From Streptomyces sp. HUAS 15-9 (GTDB lineage Bacteria; Actinomycetota; Actinomycetes; Streptomycetales; Streptomycetaceae): a stretch of DNA of 64,000 nucleotides. The notes under the pieces are model-generated. The model saw only the letters and a list, made by a program, of their open reading frames with translations, did no database searches and was not told the origin of the DNA. The number at the start of each line of letters is the position of its first letter. Position 1 is the stretch's first letter. The stretch covers positions 4,526,001-4,590,000 of the forward strand of contig NZ_CP106798.1 of NCBI RefSeq assembly GCF_025642155.1. Direction: 5' to 3'. The position numbers and the translations under genes were made by a program. Of this stretch, positions 32,265 through 41,044 are shown piece by piece.

Positions 32265-32951
32265 ATGCCCCCACAGCCTCCCCCCAGAGTTCCCGCCCCT
32301 CTTCCCGTCCTGCCCTATCGCAAGCCGACCAAGGGCCGTGACTACTGGGTGCTGGACGACGTGCTGCCCGACGTGGACGCCGTGCGGGAGCGGTGTCTCG
32401 CCAAGGACGACTGGGTCCAGGGGTATCCGTACACGTCGGAGACCTGGCCGGGACTGCGCACCATGCCCGGGCTCGAACCCGCCGAACTGGGCCGGGTGGA
32501 GCGGCTGGTGAAGAAGGCCACCGGCGCCAAGGAACTGTGGGTGCAGCGGGCGCCCGGCGGCGGGACCCTCAATCACAACTGCGTGCAGGTGGTGGGCGAA
32601 GGCGAGAGCGAGCCTAGGCCGCACACCGACTCGCGTGCGCTGTGCCGGTATGCCGCCGTGCTGTATCTCAACCCCGGTGTGCCCAAGGACTGCGGGACCA
32701 GCTTCTACCGGCAGTCGATGCCCGGCGGGCGCCTCGGCGGCAATGTCGTCCAGGCCCCGCACAACAACCTCGTCGAGGCCCTGGGGACGCGGTTCGTCGC
32801 GCCCGACGCCTTCGAGGAGGACGTACGGGTTCCGCACAAGTACAACCGGCTGCTCCTCTACAACGCCAACCTCGTGCACAGCGCCACCGGTTACTCCGGC
32901 AGGACGCTGGAGGAGAAGCGGATGACCGCCGTCTTCTTCTGGATGGCGTGA
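32265..32951 (+). CDS. DUF6445-like protein (2OG-dioxygenase-like fold)
   Basis: 228 aa, ATG preceded by -10-like TAGATT at 8 nt spacing (no RBS). Central segment 'RPHTDSRALCRYAAVLYLNP' has an HxD pair and 'KYNRLLLYNANLVHSATGY' a distal His, the usual Fe-binding triad of a double-stranded beta-helix oxygenase; 'KDCGTSFYRQSMPGG' lies between. So it may be a non-heme-iron hydroxylase, but its family assignment (DUF6445) has no known substrate to my knowledge. Cytoplasmic; single gene. Confidence 0.7.
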   Translation: MPPQPPPRVPAPLPVLPYRKPTKGRDYWVLDDVLPDVDAVRERCLAKDDWVQGYPYTSETWPGLRTMPGLEPAELGRVERLVKKATGAKELWVQRAPGGGTLNHNCVQVVGEGESEPRPHTDSRALCRYAAVLYLNPGVPKDCGTSFYRQSMPGGRLGGNVVQAPHNNLVEALGTRFVAPDAFEEDVRVPHKYNRLLLYNANLVHSATGYSGRTLEEKRMTAVFFWMA

Positions 32952-32978
32952 GCGGATGGCCTGAGCCTGGCCGGGGCG

Positions 32979-33479
32979 TCAGTAGCGCAGGGCCGTCCCC
33001 ACCTCCGGCTTCACCTGGCCCGAGAGGTTGTGCGTGCTGCGGGCCGTGCCCGTGCCCGTCTTGCCCGCCGCCACGTCGCCGATGGTGACGACCACCGAGT
33101 CGAGGAGGTTGCCCCCCGGGTCCTTGAAACTGACCTGGACGGCGAAGGACTTGGTGGAGTCCGCCGTGTTGTTCGCCGTGACCTCCACCGTGGTGCGGCC
33201 GTCGGAGGCGGTGGCGGGCGTGCCGAGCTTCACCTCGTCCTTGGCGTTGATGCCGTTCTTCACCTCGGCGAGCCGACGCCGGGCCTCCGCAGACGCCGAC
33301 GCGACCACGTCCTGGCCCTTCGAGGCGAGGGACGACGCGGCCGACGCCGCCTTGCTGACGGCGGCCGACGCGGCCTTGCTCGCCTCGGGCGACGCCTTGC
33401 CGCCGTCGGAGCAGCCGCTCAGCGCCGTGCCCAGCGCCGCCGCCAGCACCAGCGCCACACCCGTTCGATAACCCGCCAT
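32979..33479 (-). CDS. lipoprotein with FxLYD-like domain
   Basis: 166 aa from ATG 33479, chosen as GGAGG is 8 nt upstream. Signal peptide with lipobox 'ALSGC', an Ala/Ser/Lys-rich linker (~25-75: 'ASKAASAAVSKAASAASSLASKG') and a beta-sandwich domain (~90-165: 'VEVTANNTADSTKSFAVQVSFKDPGGNLLDSVVVTIGDVAAGKTGTG'), of the type seen in FxLYD proteins. Outer face of the membrane. Function unknown. Shares a divergent region with the SHOCT gene, containing a CTCACCC dyad. Confidence 0.78.
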   Translation of the reverse strand: MAGYRTGVALVLAAALGTALSGCSDGGKASPEASKAASAAVSKAASAASSLASKGQDVVASASAEARRRLAEVKNGINAKDEVKLGTPATASDGRTTVEVTANNTADSTKSFAVQVSFKDPGGNLLDSVVVTIGDVAAGKTGTGTARSTHNLSGQVKPEVGTALRY

Positions 33480-33591
33480 CACGTACGCCTCCATCGGTGT
33501 CACTCGGCCACGCTGTCCCACCCAGTCAAGATCCGGATCCGCGCCGGCGCATGTCGACGTCACCCGTACGGCGCAACGCCCGGTTGCCCGT

Positions 33592-33612
33592 CCTCACCCG
33601 GTTCGGGTGAGG
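33592..33612. promoter_or_regulatory. CTCACCC-N5-GGGTGAG dyad, copy 1
   Basis: A perfect dyad, two 9-bp arms CCTCACCCG / CGGGTGAGG around GTT, 113 bp upstream of the lipoprotein gene and 103 bp upstream of the SHOCT gene. The same 7+5+7 pattern recurs at 50898-50916 and (one arm degenerate) at 39380-39398. Regulator unknown. Confidence 0.6.
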
Positions 33613-33714
33613 CCATGACGCACCCGGTGTGCGCAGGCTGAGGGCAGCAGACAGCCGCGGCCGGGTGACGGCCCGGGGCGGCGGGAAATCCGGCGGTAGA
33701 TCCGGAGGGAAGAC

Positions 33715-34143
33715 GTGGACACGGTGTACCTCGCGTACGACTATCCGCTGCTGAGCGCGTTCTGGACGATGCTGTGGTTCGTCCTGCTGGTCATGTGGTT
33801 CGTGCTGCTCTTCAAGGTGATCGTGGACGTGTTCCGGGACGACTCCCTGAGCGGCTGGGCGAAGGCGGGCTGGCTGGTGTTCGCCATCGTGCTGCCCTTC
33901 CTCGGCGTCCTGGTCTATGTCATCGCCCGCGGCAAGGGCATGGGGCAGCGCGAACTCGCCGAGGCACGACAGCGGCAGGCGGCCTTCGACTCGTACGTCC
34001 GTGAGACGGCGGCCCCGCAGAGCCGGCCCAGCAGCTCGGACCAGCTCGCCAAGCTGTCCGAACTGCGCGACCACGGTGACATCACGGAGGACGAGTTCCG
34101 CCGGGCCAAGGAAATGGTGCTGAGCGGCCGTTCCCCGAGATGA
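33715..34143 (+). CDS. PLD-nuclease-N / SHOCT membrane protein
   Basis: 142 aa from GTG 33715 with GGAGG upstream. Two membrane helices (~13-37, 47-70) forming the 'phospholipase D nuclease N-terminal' type domain ('GWAKAGWLVFAIVLPFLGVLVYVIARGKGM'), a linker, and a C-terminal SHOCT motif (~108-137, 'DQLAKLSELRDHGDITEDEFRRAKEMVLSG'). SHOCT motifs mediate protein interactions or stability. Followed 7 bp later by the diacylglycerol-kinase-like gene, so co-transcribed. Confidence 0.85.
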   Translation: MDTVYLAYDYPLLSAFWTMLWFVLLVMWFVLLFKVIVDVFRDDSLSGWAKAGWLVFAIVLPFLGVLVYVIARGKGMGQRELAEARQRQAAFDSYVRETAAPQSRPSSSDQLAKLSELRDHGDITEDEFRRAKEMVLSGRSPR

Positions 34144-34150
34144 AACGAAC

Positions 34151-35464
34151 GTGAGCGGCGGCCGGAACACCGGATGGGCTCGGCTGGCACTGCTCGCCCT
34201 GGCGGCCGGCGTACTGGTGCCGCTGCTGGCGGCCGGGCTGACGAGCGTGCTGTGGGCGCTGGCCGGCCTCGCGGGGCTGGCGCTCACCGCCGCCGGGCTG
34301 TGGTGGGCCCTCGCGCACACCGGCGTCGTACGGGCCGCGGGAATGCTGCTGGCGGTGGCCGCCCCGCTCGCGGTCCTCGCCCTGTACGCCGCGCACGGGC
34401 TGATCTGGGAGGCCGCCCTCTCCCTGGGCCTGTGGATCCTGGCGGTCACGGCCGCGCGGATCGCCCTGACGCCCTCGGGAGCGGCTTCCGGACGCCACCG
34501 TGACACGGGCCCCGCCGCGCCGCCGCGCCGTGCGTGGCTCCTGATGAACCCGAACGCCGGCGGCGGCAAGGTGGCCCGCTTCCATCTGGCCGAGCGGGCG
34601 CGGGCGGCGGGCGCCCGGGTCGTCCTGCTGGACCCCTCGCTCCACCCGGACGTGGCGGAGCTGGCCCGCAGCGCGGTGGCGGAGGGCGCGGACCTGCTGG
34701 GCGTGGCGGGCGGGGACGGCACACAGGCGCTGGTGGCACAGGTCGCGGCCCAGCACGATCTGCCCTTCGTGGTGATTCCCGCCGGTACCCGCAACCACTT
34801 CGCCCTCGACCTCGGCCTCGACCGCGAGGATCCGGCGGCCTCTCTCGAGGCGCTGACCGACGGCGAGGAGCTCCGGGTCGACCTCGGGTTCGCCGCCGAC
34901 CGGGTGTTCGTCAACAACGCCTCGTTCGGGACGTACGCCGCCGTGGTGGGCGAGCCCGCCTACCGGAACCGGAAACTGCGCACGATCCTGCGCACCCTGC
35001 CCGACCTCCTCACCGGTGACGAGGCGCCCAGACTGGGGATGCGGTCGGGCAAGCGGCATCTCGACGGGCTCCAGGCGCTGCTGGTCAGCAACAACCCCTA
35101 CCGGCGTGCCGCCGACGCGTCCCGTCCGGGCCGCAGGGAATGCCTGGACTCCGGGCTGCTGGGCGTGGTGTGCGTGCGGGTCGGCAGTACGGCCCAGGCG
35201 GCGCGGCTGGTGAGCGGTGCGCGCTCGCCGGGCCTGATGCGGCTGACGGCACGGGAGGTGGTGGTCGAGGCGACCACGCCCACCGTCCCGGCCGGTGTCG
35301 ACGGGGAGCACACCATGCTGCCCGCGCCCGTCGTGTGCCGGATCGTCCCGGGGGCGCTGCGGGTGCGGGTGCCGCGCCGCCGTCCCGGTGCGCCGGTGAG
35401 CAGGCCGACGGCCGACTGGCGGCGGGTCCTGCGGCTGGCGCTGCGGCCGGGACGCCGTACCTGA
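34151..35464 (+). CDS. diacylglycerol kinase-like lipid kinase
   Basis: 437 aa from GTG 34151. N-terminal half has four or five membrane helices (about 8-30, 35-55, 65-85, 90-105), unusual for this soluble family, then a DAGK catalytic domain (~130-420): 'LLMNPNAGGGKVARFHLAERAR', 'DLLGVAGGDGTQALVAQVAA' with the GGDGT nucleotide loop, 'VVIPAGTRNHFALDLGL', and the C-terminal 'GVDGEHTMLPAPVVCRIVPGALRVRVP'. Phosphorylates diacylglycerol or a related lipid at the membrane (exact substrate inferred from family). Co-transcribed with the SHOCT protein. Confidence 0.88.
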   Translation: MSGGRNTGWARLALLALAAGVLVPLLAAGLTSVLWALAGLAGLALTAAGLWWALAHTGVVRAAGMLLAVAAPLAVLALYAAHGLIWEAALSLGLWILAVTAARIALTPSGAASGRHRDTGPAAPPRRAWLLMNPNAGGGKVARFHLAERARAAGARVVLLDPSLHPDVAELARSAVAEGADLLGVAGGDGTQALVAQVAAQHDLPFVVIPAGTRNHFALDLGLDREDPAASLEALTDGEELRVDLGFAADRVFVNNASFGTYAAVVGEPAYRNRKLRTILRTLPDLLTGDEAPRLGMRSGKRHLDGLQALLVSNNPYRRAADASRPGRRECLDSGLLGVVCVRVGSTAQAARLVSGARSPGLMRLTAREVVVEATTPTVPAGVDGEHTMLPAPVVCRIVPGALRVRVPRRRPGAPVSRPTADWRRVLRLALRPGRRT

Positions 35465-35500
35465 GACCGGGGTGCCGTGCCTGAGAGCGGTGCGCGGGCC

Positions 35501-38230
35501 CTACGCCTGTGCGGTGCTCCTGGCGGCGCGCCTGGCCACGAGCTTGCCCAGTTCCCACAGCACCAGCAGCACCAGCGGCGGCACCAGTGCCCAGCCGAAC
35601 TGCCGCACCGTGATCTGAGTCGTCCCCAGCAGCCGCTGGAACCCGTCCATCTGGGTGACCAGCACCGCGAGCGCGAACTCCGCGAGCATCGCCCAGTTCA
35701 TCTGCTTGCTGTCGAAGGTCGCGGTGGTCAGGACGGTCTCCGTCTCGCTGCGGCACTCCAGCGCGGCCACGATCAGACAGAGCGCGAAGGAGGTGAACGC
35801 GATCGACTGGCCGACGGCGGTGCTGCCGTAGTGCGACTCGCCCAGCTTGATCAGGGCGAGCAGCCCGATCGTGATCACGAGCCCGGACAGCCCGACCGTG
35901 ATCATCACACCCTTGGTCAGCACGGGCTCGCCGCGCGGCCGCGGCAGGCGCTCCATGAGCCCCGGGCTCTGCCGGTCGAAGCCGAGCGCGAAGCCGAAGG
36001 CGGCGTTGACGAAGAAGTGGATCCACAGCACCTGGGCCGGGGAGAAGGGTTCACCCGCCGCGATGTCGAACAGCGTCGCGCCGAGGAACGTCAGCACGAA
36101 CACGACCAGGAGCACCAGGACGAAGCGGATGTACTTGGTGAGGTTGTCGTAGATCTTGCGGCCCTGCTCCACCGCGAAGACGATCGTGGCGAAGTTGTCG
36201 TCGGCCAGCACCATCCGCCCGGCGTTCTTGGCGACCTCGGTGCCTGAACCCATGGCGATGCCGATGTCGGCCGCCTTGATGGCCGGGGCGTCGTTGACGC
36301 CGTCGCCGGTCATGGCCACCACGTCGCCCTTCTTCTTGAGCGTGTCGGCGAGCAGCACCTTGTGCTCGGGGGCGACCCGGCCGACCACCCCGATCCCGTC
36401 GATCCGGGCGAGCCGCTCGTTCTCCGGCAGGGCGGCGAAGTCGGCGCCCAGCATGGCCTCGCCCTCGATACCGAGCTGCCGCGCGATGGCGGCACCCGTC
36501 ACGACGTCGTCCCCGGTCACCATCCGCACCCGGATGTGCGCGGACTGCGCGTCGGCCACCGCGGCCCGCGACTCCTCGCGGGGCGGGTCGACCATGCCGA
36601 CCAGGCTCGTCATCTGGAGGTCGGTGACATGGGCGAGCAGGTCGCCGTCGGGATCGAAGACGGCGGGGTCGAGGTCGCGGCGAGCGGCGGCCATCACCCG
36701 CAGGCCCTCGCCGCCCATGCGCTCGACATGCGTCTGGGCCCGCTGCCGCAGCTCCTCGTCCCAGGGGACGCTCGTACCGTCCCGCAGCGCGGTGGCGGCC
36801 CTGGCCATGACCGCGGGCGCCGCCCCCTTCACGAAGCACCGCACGACCGGACGGTCCGCCGCGTCCGTGGCCGAGTGGAAGGTGGCCATCAGCTTGTACG
36901 ACGGGTCGAACGGCAGCGTGGCCAGCCGGGGCAGCCGGGTCCGGGTGGCGTCGATGTCCAGCCCGGCCTTGTGGCCGAGCACCAGCAGGGCGCCCTCGGT
37001 GGGGTCGCCCACCACCGTGCCGTCCACCAGCCCCGCGTCGCTGGCCATGACATACGGCAGGATCACGTCCTCCAGGCCCGGGTTGCTGCCGACGGCGTGG
37101 TGGATCCTGCCCTCCAGGCCGTACCCGGTGCCGGAGACGGTGTAGCGGTCGCCGGGGTCGAGGACCTCGACGACCGTCATCTGGTTCATGGTGAGGGTGC
37201 CGGTCTTGTCGGAGTTGATGGCCGAGGTGAACCCCAGCGACTGCACCGACGGCAGGTCCTTCACGATCGCCTGACGCCGGGCCAGGTCGACCCCGCCGAT
37301 CGACAGGATGGTCTGGGTCACCGTGGGCAGGGCCTCCGGAATGGCGGCGATGGCCAGCGAGACGGCGCTCACGAAGAGCGCGTCCCACGCCGTGCCGCGG
37401 CCGCGCCCCAGGACGAACATCACGATCATCGTCAGTCCGGCCGCCCCGGTGATCCACAGGGTGAGCCGGTTGAGCTCCCGGTCCAGCGGCGAGGTCTCGC
37501 GGGGCGTCGCCGACAGCATCCCGGAGATACGGCCGAGTTCGGTGCCGGCGCCGGTGTCCGTGACGATCACCGTCGCGCTGCCGTGCGTGACCGGCGTGTT
37601 CATGAACGCCATGTTCGTGCGGTCGCCCGGTGCCAGATCGCCGTCGGCCAGGGTCGCCGGGTCCTTGGCGACGGGCACGCTCTCGCCCGTCAGCGCCGAC
37701 TCGTCGATCTGCAGCGCGCTGGCCGCGACGATCCGGCCGTCGGCGGGGACCTCGTCCCCCGCGGCGAGCAGCACGATGTCGCCGACGACGACCTGTTCGG
37801 CCGGGATCTCCGATTCCGATCCGTCCCTGCGCACCCGGGCGGTCAACTGCAGCATCGACCTGAGTGCGTTCATGGCGCTCTCGGCCTTGCCCTCCTGCCG
37901 CATGCCGACGACCGCGTTGAGGACCGTCAGCACGAGCAGCAGGATGCCGGTGTTCCACTCCGCGATCAGGAAGGACACCACGGCGGCGGCGACCAGGACC
38001 AGTTGCATGTAGCTGCGGTACTGGGCCAGATAGCGGCGCCAGCCCGGCAGGGGTTTCTCCTCCGGGAGCGCGTTCGGGCCGTTCTCCGCGAGGAGTTCGG
38101 CCGCCCGCGCCGAGGACAGTCCCACGGCCGGATCCACCCCGAACGCGGCGGCGACCTCCTGCGGCGGGCGCGCGTACCACGCCTGGTTCTGCGTCGCCCC
38201 TTCGTGCGGGGCATCCGTCTGCGCGGTCAT
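35501..38230 (-). CDS. P-type cation-transporting ATPase (P2-type)
   Basis: 909 aa, full-length P2A/P2B-like pump. N-terminal cytoplasmic domain (1-~65), membrane helices M1-M2 and A-domain with 'DESALTGESVPV', M4 'SLAIAAIPEALPTVTQTILSIGG', phosphorylation motif 'AINSDKTGTLTMNQMTVV', nucleotide domain with 'FVKGAAPAVM', 'RMVTGDDVVTGAAIARQLGIEG', hinge 'AMTGDGVNDAPAIKAADIGIAMG', and C-terminal helices M5-M10 ending ~890. PEALP in place of PEGLP is typical of the Ca2+/Mg2+-like subgroup; the transported ion is not certain. Translated as the second gene of an operon with PPK2 (61 bp spacing), a combination suggesting energy or ion stress. Confidence 0.95.
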   Translation of the reverse strand: MTAQTDAPHEGATQNQAWYARPPQEVAAAFGVDPAVGLSSARAAELLAENGPNALPEEKPLPGWRRYLAQYRSYMQLVLVAAAVVSFLIAEWNTGILLLVLTVLNAVVGMRQEGKAESAMNALRSMLQLTARVRRDGSESEIPAEQVVVGDIVLLAAGDEVPADGRIVAASALQIDESALTGESVPVAKDPATLADGDLAPGDRTNMAFMNTPVTHGSATVIVTDTGAGTELGRISGMLSATPRETSPLDRELNRLTLWITGAAGLTMIVMFVLGRGRGTAWDALFVSAVSLAIAAIPEALPTVTQTILSIGGVDLARRQAIVKDLPSVQSLGFTSAINSDKTGTLTMNQMTVVEVLDPGDRYTVSGTGYGLEGRIHHAVGSNPGLEDVILPYVMASDAGLVDGTVVGDPTEGALLVLGHKAGLDIDATRTRLPRLATLPFDPSYKLMATFHSATDAADRPVVRCFVKGAAPAVMARAATALRDGTSVPWDEELRQRAQTHVERMGGEGLRVMAAARRDLDPAVFDPDGDLLAHVTDLQMTSLVGMVDPPREESRAAVADAQSAHIRVRMVTGDDVVTGAAIARQLGIEGEAMLGADFAALPENERLARIDGIGVVGRVAPEHKVLLADTLKKKGDVVAMTGDGVNDAPAIKAADIGIAMGSGTEVAKNAGRMVLADDNFATIVFAVEQGRKIYDNLTKYIRFVLVLLVVFVLTFLGATLFDIAAGEPFSPAQVLWIHFFVNAAFGFALGFDRQSPGLMERLPRPRGEPVLTKGVMITVGLSGLVITIGLLALIKLGESHYGSTAVGQSIAFTSFALCLIVAALECRSETETVLTTATFDSKQMNWAMLAEFALAVLVTQMDGFQRLLGTTQITVRQFGWALVPPLVLLVLWELGKLVARRAARSTAQA

Positions 38231-38291
38231 GGCGCGGGGCCTCCTCTCAGCCCTCTTCCAGCCTCGATCAGCCGCTTTCGCTCAGCCTCTT

Positions 38292-39260
38292 TCAGCGCTT
38301 CTCGCCGGATCCCCCGGACGCGGCGGAGGCGGCGTACGGGTCCGGGGCGGCACCCTTGGGTGCCTCGCGCTCCAACTCCCGCTTCACCTCGGCCAGTTCG
38401 TGCCGGGTCTCAGCGCTGACCTGCGGGAACCGGGGATCGATGCTGATCAGAGTGTGCGCCAGCACCGCGGCGGCGCAGACGCGCGCGAACCACTTGTGGT
38501 CGGCCGGTATGACGTACCAGGGCGCCCAGCGTGTGCTGGTGGCGGACAGCATCTCGGAGAACACCCGCTGGTAGTCGTCCCAGCGGGTCCGCTCCCGGGC
38601 GTCGGCGGGCGAGAACTTCCAGTTCCGCTCGGGAACGTCGATGCGCTTGAGGAATCGGATGCGCTGCTCTTCCTTCGACAGGTTCAGGAACATCTTCACG
38701 ACCCTGAAGCCGTTGTCGGTGAGATAGCGCTCCCAGTCGTTGATCTCCCGGTACCGCCGCTCCCACACGTCTCCGCGCCGGGCCGCCTCCGGCAGCTTCT
38801 GCCGGTCGAGGTTCTCGGGATGCACCCGTACGACGAGGACCTCTTCGTAGTGGGAGCGGTTGAAGATCCCGATCTCGCCGCGCCGCGGCAGATGGCGGTT
38901 GTAGCGCCACAGGAAGTCGTGGTCGAGCTCCTCGGCCGAGGGCACCTTGAAACTGGTGACGCGCACACCCTGGGGATTGACGCCGCTCATCACATGGCGG
39001 ATCGTCCCGTCCTTGCCGGCCGCGTCCAGCGCCTGCAGACACACGAGGACCCCGTAGGTGTCCTGGGCGGCCAGCCGCTGCTGGTAGTCGGAGAGCAGTT
39101 CGATGCCGTTGCGGAGCAGCTCGACGCCCTCCTTTTTCTTGCGGGCGCCCGCCGTCTTGTAGCCGGGGTCGAAGTCCTCCGCCAGATGCACCTCGGTGCC
39201 GGGCGGGACCCGCAGGGGCTCTATGAAGTCCGCGATGCGCTCGGCTCTCTCGTCGGCCAT
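38292..39260 (-). CDS. polyphosphate kinase 2 family protein
   Basis: 322 aa from ATG 39260, with a GGAAGGGA-like RBS. PPK2 domain with the Walker-A-like 'LQALDAAGKDGTIRHVMSGVNPQG', 'FLWRYNRHLPRRGEIGIFNRSHYEEVLVVRVHP' and 'KFSPADARERTRWDDYQRVFSEML', the ordered PPK2 blocks. Uses polyphosphate to phosphorylate nucleotides (AMP, ADP or GDP; class not resolved). First gene of an operon with the P-type ATPase; divergent from the DUF4328 gene. Short C-terminal tail rich in Ala/Ser. Confidence 0.92.
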   Translation of the reverse strand: MADERAERIADFIEPLRVPPGTEVHLAEDFDPGYKTAGARKKKEGVELLRNGIELLSDYQQRLAAQDTYGVLVCLQALDAAGKDGTIRHVMSGVNPQGVRVTSFKVPSAEELDHDFLWRYNRHLPRRGEIGIFNRSHYEEVLVVRVHPENLDRQKLPEAARRGDVWERRYREINDWERYLTDNGFRVVKMFLNLSKEEQRIRFLKRIDVPERNWKFSPADARERTRWDDYQRVFSEMLSATSTRWAPWYVIPADHKWFARVCAAAVLAHTLISIDPRFPQVSAETRHELAEVKRELEREAPKGAAPDPYAASAASGGSGEKR

Positions 39261-39488
39261 GGTCCACCGTCCCTTCCGCCACGCGGGCCACCTGGGCCCC
39301 CCAAGCCATGCGGGCCACGCGGGCCCGCCGACACCGCGGTCGCGCACGGGCAGCGTCCCTCCGCCGCACGGGGGGCGGCCTCACCCGCGACGGGTGGTTC
39401 GGCGCCGTACGAAGGCGGTCCGGCCGTGCTGGCCGGTCATGGGCATGCCGCCTGGCTCGGGTCCCGTTCCATGCGGCAGGATGCGCGG
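39261..39488. promoter_or_regulatory. divergent promoter region with CTCACCC dyad
   Basis: About 230 bp between PPK2 (minus) and the DUF4328 gene (plus). Holds the dyad at 39380-39398 and a -10-like CAGGAT (39477-39482) just before the GTG at 39489. No other gene seen. Confidence 0.5.
39380..39398. promoter_or_regulatory. CTCACCC-N5-GGGTG dyad, copy 2
   Basis: CTCACCC-GCGAC-GGGTGGT: left arm identical to the other copies, right arm five of seven matching (GGGTG), same 5-bp spacing. 91 bp upstream of the DUF4328 start, 120 bp upstream of PPK2. Confidence 0.45.
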
Positions 39489-40178
39489 GTGAACGACCAC
39501 ATGGCGCAGTCCCCGCCACCCCCCGTCCTGCAGCCGGTCCGAGGTGCCGCCCGGGTCGCCGTCGCCGCTCTTCTGCTCGCCGGTGCCGCCTGGGTGGTCC
39601 GGGCGGTGTGGGAGATCCGGCTCGCCGTGGCGGGGGAGCCCGCCTCCGGGCCGCCGGACCGGGGCGACGGCAGCCATCGTCCGCTGACGGCGCTGGAGGA
39701 CTCGTACCACGTCGTCGTGACGGCCGGCGGGGTCGTCGCGCTGATCTGCGCCCTCGTGTTCCTGTCGTGGCTGTGGCGGGTCCGGGACAACGCCCGGGTC
39801 CTCTCCGGCCGCCCGGCGCGCTACTCCGATATCTGGGTCTACGTGGGCTGGAGCGTGCCCGTCATGAATCTGTGGGTGCCCCGCGGGCTGGTCGCGGACG
39901 TCTACGAGGGGAGCACGGGGGGCAAGCCGGCGCCGATGATCCTGAACATCTGGTGGGTGCTGTGGCTCGTCGGCATGGTGAGCGGGGTCGGGCTGCTGTA
40001 CCAGGACTCGAAGGACGAGGTCGTCGAGCGGGCGTACACGGAGCTGTGGCCCCTGCTGGCGTCCGACGCGGCGGTGGTGGGCGCGGCCGTGGCCGCCGTG
40101 TTCGTCGTACGCGCGGTGACCGCCGTACAGCTGGAGCGCGGGGCCGCGGGCGCTGCGGCGCCCGTCCCGGCCGCGTAG
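39489..40178 (+). CDS. DUF4328 membrane protein
   Basis: 229 aa from GTG 39489 (an earlier in-frame ATG 39471 is possible). Helices at about 20-40, 70-90, 115-135, 145-165 and 195-220, with the family pattern 'LEDSYHVVVTAGGVVALICALVFLSWLWRVRDNARVLSGRPARYSDIWVYVGWSVPVMNLWVPRGLVADVYEGS' (RP-x-P...). Members occur widely in actinobacteria as integral membrane proteins of unknown role. Close to SDR gene downstream (65 bp). Confidence 0.85.
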   Translation: MNDHMAQSPPPPVLQPVRGAARVAVAALLLAGAAWVVRAVWEIRLAVAGEPASGPPDRGDGSHRPLTALEDSYHVVVTAGGVVALICALVFLSWLWRVRDNARVLSGRPARYSDIWVYVGWSVPVMNLWVPRGLVADVYEGSTGGKPAPMILNIWWVLWLVGMVSGVGLLYQDSKDEVVERAYTELWPLLASDAAVVGAAVAAVFVVRAVTAVQLERGAAGAAAPVPAA

Positions 40179-40243
40179 CGGGTGTTACCCCGGCTCGGCC
40201 CTACGGGTGCGGCGCCCCCGGGGAGGCAGTACGGTCACGCGTC

Positions 40244-40909
40244 ATGAGCACCATTGCCATCGTCGGGGCCGGTCCCGGACTGGGTGCGGCCGTCGCGCGC
40301 CGGTTCGGGCGCGAGGGGTACGGCGTCGCGCTCGTCGCCCGCGACCGGGCCCGGCTGGACGCCCTCGTCGGCGAACTGGGCGCCGGGGGGATCACCGCGC
40401 GCGGGTTCGTCGCCGATGTGCGCGACCCGGAGGCGCTGGCGGCGGCCCTCGCCTCGGCGGGCGCGGAGGTCGGGCCGGTCGAGGTGCTGCAGTACAGCCC
40501 GGTGCCGCAGCGGGACTTCATGCGGCCGGTGCTGGAGACCACGCACCAGGATCTGCTCGGGCCGGTCGAGTTCTCGGTGTACGGCCCCGTCGTCGCCGTG
40601 CAGCAGGTGCTGCCCGGTATGCGGGCCCTGGGCCGCGGCACGATCCTGTTCGTCAACGGCGGCAGCGCCGTCGTGCCGCACCCGGAGCGCGCGGGCACCT
40701 CCATCGCGTTCGCCGCCGAGAGCGCCTACGGCCATCTGCTGCACGACCGGCTCGCCCCGGAGGGCATCCACGTCGCCCAACTCGTCGTCCCCGGCTCGAT
40801 CGTGGCGGGTCACCCGCGCAAGGACCCGGCCGTGCTCGCGGAGACCCTGTGGGGCATGCACCGGGACCGCCACGGTTTCCGTCACTACGCCGACGACCTC
40901 GACAGCTGA
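40244..40909 (+). CDS. SDR-family protein lacking the catalytic Lys
   Basis: 221 aa from ATG 40244; a TACGGT 9 nt upstream suggests a leaderless start. N-terminal Rossmann 'IAIVGAGPGLGAAVARRFGREGYGVALVARD', then 'DPEALAAALASAGAEVG', and the usual SDR centre in which the serine/tyrosine region reads 'FAAESAYGHLLHDRLAPEGIHVAQLVVPGSIVAG'. In place of the catalytic YxxxK there is YGHLL, so the Lys is missing; the residues around Tyr otherwise fit. It may be a non-oxidoreductase member or have a changed mechanism. Cytoplasmic. Family: short-chain dehydrogenase; function not assignable. Confidence 0.85.
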   Translation: MSTIAIVGAGPGLGAAVARRFGREGYGVALVARDRARLDALVGELGAGGITARGFVADVRDPEALAAALASAGAEVGPVEVLQYSPVPQRDFMRPVLETTHQDLLGPVEFSVYGPVVAVQQVLPGMRALGRGTILFVNGGSAVVPHPERAGTSIAFAAESAYGHLLHDRLAPEGIHVAQLVVPGSIVAGHPRKDPAVLAETLWGMHRDRHGFRHYADDLDS

Positions 40910-41044
40910 CCCGGCCACGTTCCATCTCGATCACTTGTTCGATCTCCCGTCGGTGGCCGCTCCACAGTGTCGGAAATCGATTCGTGCGCAACGATAGTGG
41001 TAGATCCGGAATGCACCGGAACGCACCCTCTGAAGGGGGTCGAG

